64,000 nt of DNA from Cohnella laeviribosi DSM 21336 (GTDB lineage: Bacteria; Bacillota; Bacilli; Paenibacillales; Paenibacillaceae). Within the stretch, counting starts at the first letter, position 1; every line of letters starts with the position of its first letter. Positions 16,593 to 25,754 of the stretch are shown here, piece after piece. The translations under genes and the position numbers were made by a program. The stretch is from the NCBI RefSeq assembly GCF_000378425.1, contig NZ_KB899810.1:124001-188000 (forward strand). The letters are read 5' to 3'. A model generated the notes under the pieces. The model was given only the letters and a program-made list of their open reading frames with translations. It ran no database searches and was not told the origin of the DNA.

Positions 16593-16668
16593 TGGTGGAG
16601 AATAGGGGGTTCGAACCCCTGACCTCATCGCTGCCAGCGATGCGCTCTCCCAGCTGAGCTAATTCCCC
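16593..16668 (-). tRNA. tRNA-Ala (anticodon GGC)
   Basis: A 76-nt cloverleaf. The acceptor GGGGAAT/ATTCTCC contains the G3-U70 pair that identifies alanine tRNAs. The D-arm is GCTC/GAGC, the anticodon stem CATCG/CGATG with loop CTGGCAG (anticodon GGC, reading GCC), and the T-arm AGGGG-TTCGAAC-CCCCT. The discriminator A and the CCA end are encoded. A partial copy lies at 13992-14025. Confidence 0.97.
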
Positions 16669-16792
16669 AAAAATTTTCCCATAAAGGAAAATTTCAACTC
16701 TATTCTTTGTCGGCTCGGAAACGCGTTCCAAGACAAGCCTTCCGTGACGACAGAAGTTAGTTTATCACAGGCGCATCGGCATGTCAACCATT

Positions 16793-17254
16793 TCATATGC
16801 CATGTTTTGAAATCAGATTATTCAATTCTTTCAGAAACATATTGATGTCCTTGAACTGCCGATAAACCGACGCGAAACGGACGTAGGCCACCTCGTCTAC
16901 GGTATATAATTGCTCCATCAGCAGTTCCCCGATGACCCGGCTTTCCACTTCGGCCTGTGCGGTCGTGCGAAGCTCCCGCTCGACATGGGAGACAATCGCT
17001 TCCAATTGCTCAACCGATACCGGCCGTTTTTCGCAGGAGCGCAGCAAACCGCGCAGCACTTTCTCCCGGCTGAATTCCTCGCGGCTTCCGTCCTTCTTTA
17101 CGACAATAAGCGGCGTCTCCTCCACCATTTCGAAAGTGGTGAACCGGCGGTTGCACTGCTCGCACTCGCGCCTGCGGCGGATCGACTTGTTGTCGTTGGC
17201 CGGGCGCGAATCCAGCACCTTCGTACCGCTGTAATCGCAATAAGGGCATTTCAT
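16793..17254 (-). CDS. nrdR: Transcriptional repressor of ribonucleotide reductase NrdR
   Basis: The protein has 153 aa, the family length, when started at the ATG at 17254 (MKCPYC); the ATG at 17266 would sit on the Shine-Dalgarno AGGAG. The N-terminal zinc ribbon CPYC (residues 3-6) pairs with CEQC near residue 31, and the [17 protein letters not shown] segment is the family signature. The ATP-cone domain covers about residues 50-140. It represses nrd genes when dATP/ATP is bound. Its place downstream of coaE in the polA-mutM backbone agrees with Bacillus. Confidence 0.96.
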   Translation of the reverse strand: MKCPYCDYSGTKVLDSRPANDNKSIRRRRECEQCNRRFTTFEMVEETPLIVVKKDGSREEFSREKVLRGLLRSCEKRPVSVEQLEAIVSHVERELRTTAQAEVESRVIGELLMEQLYTVDEVAYVRFASVYRQFKDINMFLKELNNLISKHGI

Positions 17255-17304
17255 AATCCGATCCATACTCCTTTCGGCTATTTTTTATTCCCAACGCTTA
17301 CCTT

Positions 17305-17333
17305 ACATGAACCTAAAACGAGTGCACATAATA
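17305..17333 (+). promoter_or_regulatory. Forespore sigma-G/F-type promoter of the SASP gene
   Basis: A -35-like ACATG (17305-17309) and a -10 CATAATA (17327-17333) with a 17-bp spacer. The -10 fits the forespore consensus CATWMTA. It lies 30 bp before the SASP start, as expected for a gene transcribed only in the forespore. Confidence 0.6.
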
Positions 17334-17363
17334 CGAGTACCAACCGCGAGGAGGTGAACAACA

Positions 17364-17585
17364 ATGGCTGAAGGATCCCGCAGCAGCAATCAACTGCTTG
17401 TCCCTCAAGCGAACGCCGCTCTGGACCAACTGAAATACGAAGTTGCCCAAGAGCTTGGCATTGCGATCCCGCAGGACGGCTATTACGGGAACATGGTGAC
17501 CCGCGATACTGGTTCTATCGGTGGTAACATCACGAAACGTCTGGTCACCATCGCGGAACAACAACTTGCCGGTCAATTCAGGTAA
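17364..17585 (+). CDS. Small acid-soluble spore protein, alpha/beta type
   Basis: The protein has 73 aa. Both signatures are present: the N-terminal ALDQLKYEVAQELGI, whose E-L-G step contains the site cut by the germination protease GPR, and the C-terminal GGNITKRLV. It coats and protects spore DNA. GAGGAGGTGA lies 8 nt before the ATG. The gene is flanked by a perfect terminator and is monocistronic. Confidence 0.96.
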   Translation: MAEGSRSSNQLLVPQANAALDQLKYEVAQELGIAIPQDGYYGNMVTRDTGSIGGNITKRLVTIAEQQLAGQFR

Positions 17586-17615
17586 TCGTTTCTTCTAAGC
17601 AATCAAGAATTTATG

Positions 17616-17649
17616 GGAAGCTTTGAAGCCGAACGGCTTCAAAGCTTCC
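17616..17649 (+). terminator. Terminator after the SASP gene
   Basis: A perfect 15-bp stem (17616-17630 with 17635-17649) around GAAC, followed by TCTTC. It also reaches the end of the convergent transglycosylase gene. Confidence 0.82.
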
Positions 17650-17652
17650 TCT

Positions 17653-18225
17653 TCATATTTCATCATATAATTTCTTGTACTTGTTGTAATAATACAAAAT
17701 ACGCTGAACATAATGGCGGGTTTCGCCGTAAGGAATATCGTTCAAGCTCGATTGCTCCCCGTCCCAGATGTTCTCGTTCAGCCATTGCCGGACTTTGCCC
17801 GGACCCGCGTTGTAAGCGGCCAGCGAAACGGCCAGCCTGCCGTCGAACTGCCGCAGCATTTCGCGCAAATACCAGCTGCCGACGAGAATACCGGCCTCCG
17901 GCTTTCGGCTGATCTCCTGAATGGTAAGCGAGCCGAAATCCTCCTTGCTCAATATCCACTCCGCCGTCTCCGGCATCACCTGCATAATGCCGAGCGCCCC
18001 TTTGGGGGAAACGGCTTCGGCTTTATAATTCGATTCCACCCGGATAATCGCCGCGATCAGCAGCGGGTCCAATTGATACCGGGAGGCGATCGAGCGAATT
18101 TCCTCTTTATAGTATATCGGGTACATCATTCTGCCAAGCCATTCCGATTGGACAAGGATGACAACGAGCACAAGAAGCAGGAGAGGAAGAAGCAGACGCC
18201 GGCGTTTTTTTCGGTTCCGGTTCAT
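17653..18225 (-). CDS. Membrane-anchored lytic transglycosylase (SLT domain)
   Basis: The protein has 190 aa. Basic residues and a single hydrophobic segment at about 10-26 anchor it outside the membrane. The SLT domain spans about 45-180, with catalytic Glu64 in RVESNYK and the motifs GALGIMQVMP and AAYNAGPG. It cleaves peptidoglycan, possibly during cell-wall remodelling or sporulation. Its ATG overlaps the coaE stop, so the two are co-translated. Confidence 0.92.
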   Translation of the reverse strand: MNRNRKKRRRLLLPLLLLVLVVILVQSEWLGRMMYPIYYKEEIRSIASRYQLDPLLIAAIIRVESNYKAEAVSPKGALGIMQVMPETAEWILSKEDFGSLTIQEISRKPEAGILVGSWYLREMLRQFDGRLAVSLAAYNAGPGKVRQWLNENIWDGEQSSLNDIPYGETRHYVQRILYYYNKYKKLYDEI

Positions 18226-18818
18226 GCCAGGCCCTTCGCCTTTCTGAATCGTTCGAGCTGCAAAGCGGTGTCTTCCAGACTGCCGCTGTTGTCGATGACG
18301 ATGTCGGCCAGGCGTTTCTTCTCCTCGATGTCCATCTGCGCATTCAGCCGCCGTTCGGCGTCGGCCTTCGACAGCCCGTCCCGTTTCATCAGCCGTTCCA
18401 ACTGAACGGATCGGGGAACATAGACGACCATCACTTCTTCAAAAAGCGACTGCAGTCCGGACTCGTAAAGCAGCGGAACGTCGACCACGACGAGCCGTTT
18501 CGGCGCTTCCCGCTGGAGCTTGTCCATCCGCTCGCGCATGACGGCGCGAATGGCGGGATGCGTAATGGCTTCAAGGGCTTTCCGTTTCGCTTCGTCGGCG
18601 AAGACGATTTCCCCCAATTTCTTGCGGTTTAACGTTCCGTCTTCATGCAGAACGGCTTGTCCGAAACGTTCGACAATTTGAGCCAAGGAAGGCTGCCCGG
18701 GCTCCACGATTTCCCGGGCAATACGATCCGCATCCACCAGCGCCGCGCCGCTCTCGACAAGCATGCGGGCGACGGTGCTTTTGCCGGAGGCGATTCCTCC
18801 TGTCAGTCCGATATTCAT
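18222..18818 (-). CDS. coaE: Dephospho-CoA kinase
   Basis: The protein has 198 aa. The P-loop GGIASGKST is at residues 6-14; a DADRIAREI segment (residues ~31-39) and the lid region with VVDVPLLYESG near residue 110 are present. It catalyses the last step of coenzyme A synthesis in the cytoplasm. AGAGGTG precedes the ATG. It lies between ytaF and the transglycosylase gene on the same strand, as in the Bacillus backbone. Confidence 0.95.
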   Translation of the reverse strand: MNIGLTGGIASGKSTVARMLVESGAALVDADRIAREIVEPGQPSLAQIVERFGQAVLHEDGTLNRKKLGEIVFADEAKRKALEAITHPAIRAVMRERMDKLQREAPKRLVVVDVPLLYESGLQSLFEEVMVVYVPRSVQLERLMKRDGLSKADAERRLNAQMDIEEKKRLADIVIDNSGSLEDTALQLERFRKAKGLA

Positions 18819-18828
18819 ACGGCACCTC

Positions 18829-19518
18829 TTAAAACAGTTTCATAATGCCCATTACGATCAAAATAATGCCCGGAAGCACGCTAAGCTTACGCACCCAGCG
18901 CCATCCGGCCGCCAAAAAACCGACGCGCATGCCGAGCCACAGAAACGCTCCGCTTGCGCAGGCGATCAGCAGCGCGGTGAGCAACGGCGGAAAACCGACC
19001 AGAGCGGCGCCGATGCCTGCGCCGAACGCGTCAAGCGAGAGCGCCGCGCCGAGCAGAAACGCTTCCCCGGCGGTAATAATGCCCGAACGGTCGACGTCTG
19101 CGGCCGAAGGCGTGCGCAAAATCTGGATAATGATCCCGAGCCGCCTGATTTCCAGCGTGATCAGCGGCCGCTTGGCCGGCAAATCCGCTTCGGCCGAAAC
19201 GCCCTTGCCGTCCGCTTCGCCGTCGCGGTTCGGCTCCGCCCGATCCCGGTTGCGGAAAAACTGGTACAGCGCCCAAACGCCGATGCCGATCAAAATGACC
19301 GCTCCGACCGCCGAAGCGGCGGTTGGCGACAGGAAGCGGGACAACGCGACGCCGACCATCATCGAAAGAAGAATAATCGCGCCGGAGCAAGCGGAGATAA
19401 TAAGAACGGACGGAAGCGGAATACGGATTTTGCGCAGCCCGTAGGTCATGCCCACCCCGAATCCGTCCACGCTGACCGCGAAGGACAACAACAGCAGCGA
19501 AGCTCCGTGTACGAGCAT
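18829..19518 (-). CDS. ytaF: Sporulation membrane protein YtaF (MntP-like fold)
   Basis: The protein has 229 aa with six hydrophobic segments in two repeats of three. Each repeat opens with a helix carrying a small-residue/Asp motif: AVSVDGFGVGMTYGLR at ~14-29 and LSLDAFGAGIGAALVG at ~157-172. These motifs match the MntP/YtaF group. A charged loop (about 95-140) divides the repeats. The role in sporulation is taken from the B. subtilis gene between mutM and coaE. AGGAGGT precedes the ATG. Confidence 0.9.
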   Translation of the reverse strand: MLVHGASLLLLSFAVSVDGFGVGMTYGLRKIRIPLPSVLIISACSGAIILLSMMVGVALSRFLSPTAASAVGAVILIGIGVWALYQFFRNRDRAEPNRDGEADGKGVSAEADLPAKRPLITLEIRRLGIIIQILRTPSAADVDRSGIITAGEAFLLGAALSLDAFGAGIGAALVGFPPLLTALLIACASGAFLWLGMRVGFLAAGWRWVRKLSVLPGIILIVMGIMKLF

Positions 19519-19623
19519 TTCGTACCTCCTGCATTTCGGAAATCAGCCGCTCCTTCCGTCCCCGTGCGAGGCAAAGCGACTCAATTCCTATCCTATGCAG
19601 GCGTTAGGGGGAATGCCCCGGTA

Positions 19624-20583
19624 TTATCCCTCCGCTATTTCGGTTGCGGAGGCGGACTCCGCCGTTCCGTCCAAGCGGCGCTTGACGGCGTTGGATCGCG
19701 CCTTGCCGCCCTCCGGCGCAGGCGCTTTCGGCTTCAGCGCGGAACGAAGGCCGCGCGGAAGCTTTTGGCACCGCTCACAAATATGCGTCCCTCTGCCTCC
19801 GAGCGCGAATTTCGCGATCGGACTTCCGCATCGTTCGCAAGGTTCTCCGGTTCGGCCGTACGCTTTGAGCCGGTGCTGGAACATGCCCATTTCGCCCTGG
19901 CCGTTAACGTACGATTTGATCGATGAGCCGCCCGCTTCCACTGCCGAAGACAGCGTGGCCACAATCGCCGAATGCAGCCTTTTGAGCTCGGCGCGGCTTA
20001 AGCTGTCCGCCGGCCGTTCCGGATGGATGGCCGCGGCGAACAGCGCTTCGTCCACATATATGTTGCCGAGCCCGACGATCACTTCCTGGTTCAGCAGCAG
20101 CGGCTTGATTTTGGTCGTTCTGCGGCCGATCGCCTTGGCGAACGCATCCGGCGTGAAATCGTCGGAAAGCGGCTCAAGCCCGAGCTTCCGAAGCGGCTGC
20201 GAGATCAAGTCTTCACCCGGAGCGAACAAATGCATCGTGCCGAATTGTCTGACGTCTTTATATCTTAATGCGGTTCCGTCGGTAAAATGAAAAATCACAT
20301 GCGTATGGTTCTCCACCGGATCTTCCTCGCGGAACACGCCGTAGCGGCCCTCCATGCGTAGGTGGGACACCAGCACAAGCCCGTCCAGCAAAAAACGCAG
20401 GAATTTGCCCCGGCGTTCGACGCTTTGGAACGTGCGTCCCTCGAGCATCGCGGCAAACACGTCCGGATCGTCCGGCTTCTGGATAATGCGCGGCAGGTTC
20501 ACCGATACGCTTCGAATTTTTTTGCCGGCGATCAATTTGTTCAAGGTGCGGCGCACCGTTTCCACTTCCGGCAATTCCGGCAT
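19624..20583 (-). CDS. mutM: Formamidopyrimidine-DNA glycosylase with extended C-terminus
   Basis: The protein has 319 aa starting at MPELPEVETVRR; after Met removal Pro2 is the Schiff-base nucleophile and Glu3 is catalytic. Lys60 in RRGKFL, the helix-two-turn-helix VGLGNIYVDEALF and the zinc finger C-E-R-C...C-E-R-C near residues 248-271 are all present. The enzyme removes 8-oxoguanine. Most homologues end just after the zinc finger (about 274 aa); here an Arg/Lys/Ala-rich tail of about 45 residues follows. It lies 90 bp downstream of polA on the same strand. Confidence 0.95.
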   Translation of the reverse strand: MPELPEVETVRRTLNKLIAGKKIRSVSVNLPRIIQKPDDPDVFAAMLEGRTFQSVERRGKFLRFLLDGLVLVSHLRMEGRYGVFREEDPVENHTHVIFHFTDGTALRYKDVRQFGTMHLFAPGEDLISQPLRKLGLEPLSDDFTPDAFAKAIGRRTTKIKPLLLNQEVIVGLGNIYVDEALFAAAIHPERPADSLSRAELKRLHSAIVATLSSAVEAGGSSIKSYVNGQGEMGMFQHRLKAYGRTGEPCERCGSPIAKFALGGRGTHICERCQKLPRGLRSALKPKAPAPEGGKARSNAVKRRLDGTAESASATEIAEG

Positions 20584-20672
20584 AAAGGCTCCTCCCCACC
20601 AAGCTTCCTTATCTTTCTTATTATAATCGAATGGAACGGCCGGAACCACCCCGGTCCCGGCCGCCAAACCGC

Positions 20673-23351
20673 TTATTTTGCCTCGTACCAGTTGTCGCCG
20701 ACGCTGACGTCCGCTTTAAGCGGCACATCGAGCGGGAACGCTCCGGCCATGACGGCGGGCACCAGCTCCCGCATCAGCTCCAGTTCTTCCGGCGGCACCT
20801 CGAACACCAGCTCGTCGTGCACCTGCAGCAGCATGCGGCTTCTCAGCCCGCGCTCCCGGAGCTCCTTGTCCATGTTCAGCATGGCCAGCTTGATGATGTC
20901 CGCCGCCGTTCCCTGAATCGGCGTGTTCATCGCCGTCCGCTCCGCAAACGAGCGCAGATTGTAGTTCGAGGAACGAATATCCGGCAAATAACGGCGGCGT
21001 TCAAGCAGCGTCGTGACGTAGCCGTCTCTTTTCGCCTGCTCCACGATGGCATCCATCCATCTGCGCACGCCTTGGAACACGCTGAAGTACTGTTCGATAA
21101 AAGCCGCCGCTTCCTTGCGGGTAATGTTCAGGTTTTGCGACAATCCGTAATCGCTTATGCCGTACACGATGCCGAAATTGACCGCCTTGGCCTGCCGGCG
21201 CATATTGCCGTCCACCTGGTCGGCCGTAACGCCGAACACGTCCATCGCGGTTTTCGTATGGATGTCCATTTCCTGAAGGAACGCTTCCTTCAGCCGCTCG
21301 TCGCCCGAAATATGCGCCAATACCCGCAGCTCGATTTGCGAATAGTCCGCCGCCAAAATCGACCAGCCGGGCTCCGAAGGGATGAACGCCTTGCGGATTT
21401 GGCGCCCTTCCTCCAGGCGGATCGGAATGTTTTGCAGGTTCGGAAACTGGCTGCTCAACCGTCCCGTCGCCGCGATCGTCTGCCGGTAATACGTATGGAT
21501 TTTGCCGTCCTCCGGCCGAATTTCCTTGAGCAGGCCCTCGATGTACGTCGACTGCAGCTTCGTCAGCATCCGGTAATGAAGAATAAGCCGGACGATTTCA
21601 TGATACGGCTCCAGCTTTTCCAGCACTTCCGCATCGGTCGAATAACCCGTTTTGGTCTTCTTGATGACGGGCAGGCCGAGCTTTTCGAACAGCACCTCGC
21701 CAAGCTGCTTGGGCGAGCCGATATTGAATTCATAGCCCGCGATCCGGTGGATTTCCGCCATCGTTCGCTCGATGCCGCGTTGGAATTCCTCGCCGAGCTG
21801 CTTCAAGGCGTCGGCTTCCACCACGATTCCCTGCTTTTCCATGCCCGCCAAGATGACGGACAGCGGCTGCTCCAGCTCGTAATAGAGACGGCGCATTCCC
21901 GCCTTCTCCAGCTCCTCCGCCAGCGGACCCGCCAGCCGGACGACCGCGTCGGCCTTGGCGGCCAGATGCTCGTCCAGCGCCGGAGCTTCGGGCACGCGGA
22001 ACTTCGCTCCCTTGCCGTATACCGCCTCGTCGGACGCGATCGGAGCGAGGCCGTGCCGATGCAGCAAGCCCGCCAGCGACGGATCGGCTTCCGTCGGATC
22101 AAGCAGATACGCTGCCAGTTGCACGTCGAACGCATGGCCCCTCAGCTCGATCCCGCTTCGGGCCAACACCAGATCGGCGCGGTGCAGATCGTAGCCGCGC
22201 TTGGCCGCCTTCTCGTCCGCAAGCCAGCGGCGAAGCGCGGACGCTTGCTCGCTTTGCAGCCGCTCGTACGGAACGACAAAACGCCGATCGCCCGCGGCAA
22301 TGGCGATGCCGATGCCTTCGCCCTGGTGCGGGTTGTCGCCGTACGATTCGACGATGACGGCTTCGGCCGACGGCAGCGCCGCGTTCAGCGCCTCCCAGCC
22401 GGCTTCGTCTTCGACCCGGATCACCTCATACGAAGGCGCGGCCGTTCCCCCGGCCTGCTCCCCGCCGCTTGCGCCCGGCTCCGACAAATTCAACCGCTCG
22501 ATAAGCGACTTGAACTCCAGCTTGCGCAGCGCCGCCGCAAGCTCGGACGCATCGTAGCCGTTCCAGCTCAGCTCGTCCCATGAAGCCTCCAGCGGCACGT
22601 CGCGGAAAATCGTCGCCAGCTCCTTGCTCATGCGGGCGTCTTCCTTGTGGTTGCGCACATTTTCGCCCAGCTTGCCCTTGATGCCGTCCGCCGCCTCCAG
22701 CACCCGTTCCACCGAGCCGTATTCGGCGAGCAGCTTCAGCGCCGTCTTCTCCCCGACGCCCGGCACGCCGGGAATGTTGTCGGAAGGATCGCCCATAAGG
22801 CCCTTCAGATCGATGATCTGCTGCGGCGCAAGCCCGTATTTCGCCCGGATCTCCTCCGGCGTATACCGCTCCGTCTCGCTGACGCCCTTGCGGGTAAGCA
22901 GCACCGTCACGTTGTCCGAGGCAAGCTGCAGCATGTCCTTGTCCCCCGACACGACGACGGCGGTCTGTCCCTGTTCTTCGGCCATCCGGGCGAGCGTGCC
23001 GATAATGTCGTCGGCTTCATAGCCGGGCAGCTCGAATTGCGCAATGGAAAACGCCTTAAGCAGCTCCTTGAGCAGCGGGAACTGCTCGGACAGCTCCGGC
23101 GGCGTCTTCTGGCGCCCGCCCTTGTATTCCGCATAGCCCTCGTGCCGGAACGTCGTCTTGCCCGCGTCGAACGCGACGAGCATATGCGTCGGCTTCTCCT
23201 CTTCGATTACCTTCAGCAGCATCGTCGTAAACCCGTACACCGCGTTTGTATGCAAACCGCTGCTGTTCGTCAGCGGCGGCATTGCGTAAAAGGCCCGGTT
23301 CACAATGCTGTTGCCGTCGATCAGCAGCACCTTCTGCTTGTCGTTGCCCAT
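20673..23351 (-). CDS. polA: DNA polymerase I
   Basis: The protein has 892 aa from the ATG at 23351, which has GGGGTGG 5 nt upstream; the ATG at 23360 abuts that site. The 5'-3' exonuclease domain covers about 1-290 (LLIDGNSIVNRAFYA, VVSGDKDMLQLAS). The central 3'-5' exonuclease-like region (~310-480) lacks the metal-binding Asp/Glu set, as in Bacillus-type Pol I, so no proofreading is expected. The polymerase domain carries motif A DYSQIELRVLAH, motif B KAVNFGIVYG and motif C VHDELVFE. It works in repair and Okazaki-fragment maturation. Confidence 0.97.
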   Translation of the reverse strand: MGNDKQKVLLIDGNSIVNRAFYAMPPLTNSSGLHTNAVYGFTTMLLKVIEEEKPTHMLVAFDAGKTTFRHEGYAEYKGGRQKTPPELSEQFPLLKELLKAFSIAQFELPGYEADDIIGTLARMAEEQGQTAVVVSGDKDMLQLASDNVTVLLTRKGVSETERYTPEEIRAKYGLAPQQIIDLKGLMGDPSDNIPGVPGVGEKTALKLLAEYGSVERVLEAADGIKGKLGENVRNHKEDARMSKELATIFRDVPLEASWDELSWNGYDASELAAALRKLEFKSLIERLNLSEPGASGGEQAGGTAAPSYEVIRVEDEAGWEALNAALPSAEAVIVESYGDNPHQGEGIGIAIAAGDRRFVVPYERLQSEQASALRRWLADEKAAKRGYDLHRADLVLARSGIELRGHAFDVQLAAYLLDPTEADPSLAGLLHRHGLAPIASDEAVYGKGAKFRVPEAPALDEHLAAKADAVVRLAGPLAEELEKAGMRRLYYELEQPLSVILAGMEKQGIVVEADALKQLGEEFQRGIERTMAEIHRIAGYEFNIGSPKQLGEVLFEKLGLPVIKKTKTGYSTDAEVLEKLEPYHEIVRLILHYRMLTKLQSTYIEGLLKEIRPEDGKIHTYYRQTIAATGRLSSQFPNLQNIPIRLEEGRQIRKAFIPSEPGWSILAADYSQIELRVLAHISGDERLKEAFLQEMDIHTKTAMDVFGVTADQVDGNMRRQAKAVNFGIVYGISDYGLSQNLNITRKEAAAFIEQYFSVFQGVRRWMDAIVEQAKRDGYVTTLLERRRYLPDIRSSNYNLRSFAERTAMNTPIQGTAADIIKLAMLNMDKELRERGLRSRMLLQVHDELVFEVPPEELELMRELVPAVMAGAFPLDVPLKADVSVGDNWYEAK

Positions 23352-23499
23352 GCCATCCACCCCGTCCGTTTACTTCGTACAGTGCCATCATACCATATTG
23401 AACGGAAGCAGGCGATGCAAGCCCTCTTCCATCGGCCCATTTCGGCCATTTCGGCGAATTCGGCGCGGTCCGCGGCGCAGGCGATACCCAAAACAAAAA

Positions 23500-23521
23500 G
23501 CCCGGGCGCCTCTGCCCGGGC
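23500..23521 (-). terminator. Terminator of the pst-phoU operon
   Basis: GCCCGGGC-GCCTCT-GCCCGGGC (23500-23521) is followed on the minus strand by TTTTTGTTTTG. It lies 25 bp past the phoU stop and separates the operon from polA. Confidence 0.88.
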
Positions 23522-23545
23522 GAAAGCAACGAAAACCGGCCAACG

Positions 23546-24205
23546 CTATTGATTCAGGTCGGGCCGCTTGCCGACGACGAGGAAAACGACGCTCTCCCCG
23601 ATATTCGTCGCATGGTCGGCGATCCGTTCGATGTAACGGCCTACGAAGCTCAAATACATCGCCTGCCCGACCGTCTTCGGATTTTCCGCCGTCAGCGAGA
23701 ACATCTCCCGCAAAATCTGCGAATAGAGCGCGTCCACCCGGTCGTCGTCCTTGGCCATTTTGTAAGCCAAATCCACGTTTTCGTCCAAATACGATTGGAT
23801 CGATTCCTTGATCATCGTCCGCACGATGCCCGCCATCTGCGGCAAATCGACCAGCGGCTTCATCAGCGTCTGCCCTTCGAGCCGCAGCACGACTTTGGCG
23901 ATATCCACCGACAGATCGCCCATGCGCTCGAGATCCGACGAAATTTTGAGCGCCACCAGAATGCGGCGCAAATCTTTGGCCACCGGCTGCTGCGTCGCGA
24001 TCAGCTTGGCGCCTAATTCGGAGATTTTCTCCTCGATCCGGTTGATTTCAGGATCCTTCCGGACGATCTGGCGCGCAAGTTCGGCATCAAGCGTCTCCAA
24101 CGCCTTCATCGAATCCGCGAGCGCATGTTCCACCCGTTCTCCCATTTCGACCAGCAGCTGTTCCAGCTGTTCCAGTCCGATATCAAATTCCTTGCGCGTC
24201 ACCAT
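23546..24205 (-). CDS. phoU: Phosphate signalling protein PhoU
   Basis: The protein has 219 aa, all helical, with the two tandem three-helix PhoU repeats (about 10-100 and 115-205). Metal-binding E/D-x-x-x-D-type motifs occur at DLERMGDLSVDIAK and YIERIADHATNIGE. PhoU links the state of the Pst transporter to the PhoR kinase and restrains phosphate uptake. It is the last gene of the operon, 14 bp after pstB2, with a terminator behind it. Confidence 0.95.
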   Translation of the reverse strand: MVTRKEFDIGLEQLEQLLVEMGERVEHALADSMKALETLDAELARQIVRKDPEINRIEEKISELGAKLIATQQPVAKDLRRILVALKISSDLERMGDLSVDIAKVVLRLEGQTLMKPLVDLPQMAGIVRTMIKESIQSYLDENVDLAYKMAKDDDRVDALYSQILREMFSLTAENPKTVGQAMYLSFVGRYIERIADHATNIGESVVFLVVGKRPDLNQ

Positions 24206-24219
24206 CGTCCCTTCGCCTC

Positions 24220-24966
24220 CTAACCAAATCTGCCCGAGATATAGTCTTCCGTCCGCCGGTCGGCGGGATTGGAGAACAGCGTCTCCGTATCGGCCGCCTC
24301 GATCACCTGGCCGTTAAGGAAGAACACGGTGCGGTCCGAGATGCGGGCCGCCTGATGCATGTTGTGCGTGACCATGACGATCGTATAATTGCGGCTCAAT
24401 TCGCGGGTCAATTCCTCAATCTTGTTCGTCGAGATCGGATCGAGCGCCGACGTCGATTCGTCCATCAGCAGGATGTCCGGCTCGACCGCCAGCGCGCGCG
24501 CGATGCAGAGCCGCTGCTGCTGGCCGCCGGAAAGGCTCCAGGCGGATTTTTTCAGCACGTCCCGGACTTCCTCCCACAGCGAAGCGGCGCGCAGGCTTTT
24601 CTCCACGATTTCGTCCAGCTCCGCCTTTTTTCGCTTGCCGTGCAGCCGGGGACCGTATGCCACATTGTCGTAAATCGATTTCGGGAACGGATTCGGCTGT
24701 TGAAACACCATGCCGACCCGCTTCCGCAACGTTTCCACTTCCATGTCCGGCGCGTAGATGTCCTGGCCTTGAATCTCGACCTTCCCTTCGATCCGGACGC
24801 CGTCGATCGCGTCGTTCATCCGGTTGAGCGTCCGGAGCAGCGTGGATTTGCCGCAGCCGGAAGGGCCGATAAACGCCGTCACCCGCTTCTCGGGAATGGA
24901 CAGGCTGATGTCCTTCAGCGCATGAAACGTTCCGTAATAGAGCTGAAGCCGTTCGATTTCGATCAT
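24220..24966 (-). CDS. pstB: Phosphate ABC transporter ATPase PstB (second copy)
   Basis: The protein has 248 aa from the ATG at 24966 (GGGAGGA about 9 nt upstream); the open frame extends much further but into pstB1. Walker [10 protein letters not shown], signature SLSGGQQQR and Walker [14 protein letters not shown] are complete. It energises phosphate import with PstA and PstC. B. subtilis also has two tandem PstB proteins. This copy follows the first by 20 bp. Confidence 0.93.
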   Translation of the reverse strand: MIEIERLQLYYGTFHALKDISLSIPEKRVTAFIGPSGCGKSTLLRTLNRMNDAIDGVRIEGKVEIQGQDIYAPDMEVETLRKRVGMVFQQPNPFPKSIYDNVAYGPRLHGKRKKAELDEIVEKSLRAASLWEEVRDVLKKSAWSLSGGQQQRLCIARALAVEPDILLMDESTSALDPISTNKIEELTRELSRNYTIVMVTHNMHQAARISDRTVFFLNGQVIEAADTETLFSNPADRRTEDYISGRFG

Positions 24967-24986
24967 CCGAGATGTCCTCCCTTCCG

Positions 24987-25745
24987 TCAGCCGAAGCGGC
25001 CCGAGATGTAGTCGTCCGTCGATTTTTTGGACGGGTTTGTAAAAATCTTCTGCGTGTCGTCGTATTCGATCAGGTCGCCCAGCAGGAAAAATCCCGTTTT
25101 GTCGGAAATGCGCGCGGCCTGGTGCATGTTGTGCGTCACGATAATGATCGTATATTCCTTCTTCAATTCGGCGATCAGCTCTTCGATTTTGGACGTCGAG
25201 ATCGGATCGAGCGCCGAAGCCGGTTCGTCCATCAGCAAAATGCTCGGCTTGACCGCAAGCGACCGGGCGATGCAAAGCCGCTGCTGCTGGCCTCCCGACA
25301 ACGACAGGGCGGACTGGTGCAGACGATCCTTGACCTCGTCCCACAGAGCCGTCTTGCGCAGCGTCGTCTCGACGATTTCGTCCAGTTCCGCCCGCTTGCG
25401 GACGCCGTGGTATCTCGGCCCGAAGGCGATGTTTTCATAGATCGATTTGTGAAACGGATTGGGCCGCTGCCACACCATCCCGATTTTCTGCCGAAGCTGG
25501 ACAACGTCCGTCTGCGGATCGCAAATATTGTCGTTCCCGATCCAGATTTCGCCTTCGATGCGCGCGCCGGCGATGAGGTCGTTCATGCGGTTGAGCGACC
25601 GGAGGAAGGTCGACTTGCCGCAGCCGGACGGACCGATCAAGGCGATGACCTGACGGGACGGAAACGCCATGCTCACCCGCTTGACCGCTTGCTTTTCGCC
25701 GTAGTAAACCGACAGGTCTTTCGTATAAAGCGCAATTTCGCTCAT
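24987..25745 (-). CDS. pstB: Phosphate ABC transporter ATPase PstB (first copy)
   Basis: The protein has 252 aa. Walker [10 protein letters not shown] is near residue 38, signature [17 protein letters not shown] near 148 and Walker [13 protein letters not shown] near 170. It is clearly homologous to the copy just downstream, especially at the C-terminus ([11 protein letters not shown] against [11 protein letters not shown]), so the pair arose by tandem duplication. It follows pstA by 9 bp. Confidence 0.94.
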   Translation of the reverse strand: MSEIALYTKDLSVYYGEKQAVKRVSMAFPSRQVIALIGPSGCGKSTFLRSLNRMNDLIAGARIEGEIWIGNDNICDPQTDVVQLRQKIGMVWQRPNPFHKSIYENIAFGPRYHGVRKRAELDEIVETTLRKTALWDEVKDRLHQSALSLSGGQQQRLCIARSLAVKPSILLMDEPASALDPISTSKIEELIAELKKEYTIIIVTHNMHQAARISDKTGFFLLGDLIEYDDTQKIFTNPSKKSTDDYISGRFG

Positions 25746-25754
25746 GAGGCCCTC

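Noticed and set aside
20631..22583. 650-codon plus-strand open frame across polA
   Set aside because: It is the antisense shadow of polA: the minus frame has complete Pol I motifs, while the plus frame is Arg/Leu/Gln-rich with no family pattern and no ribosome site.
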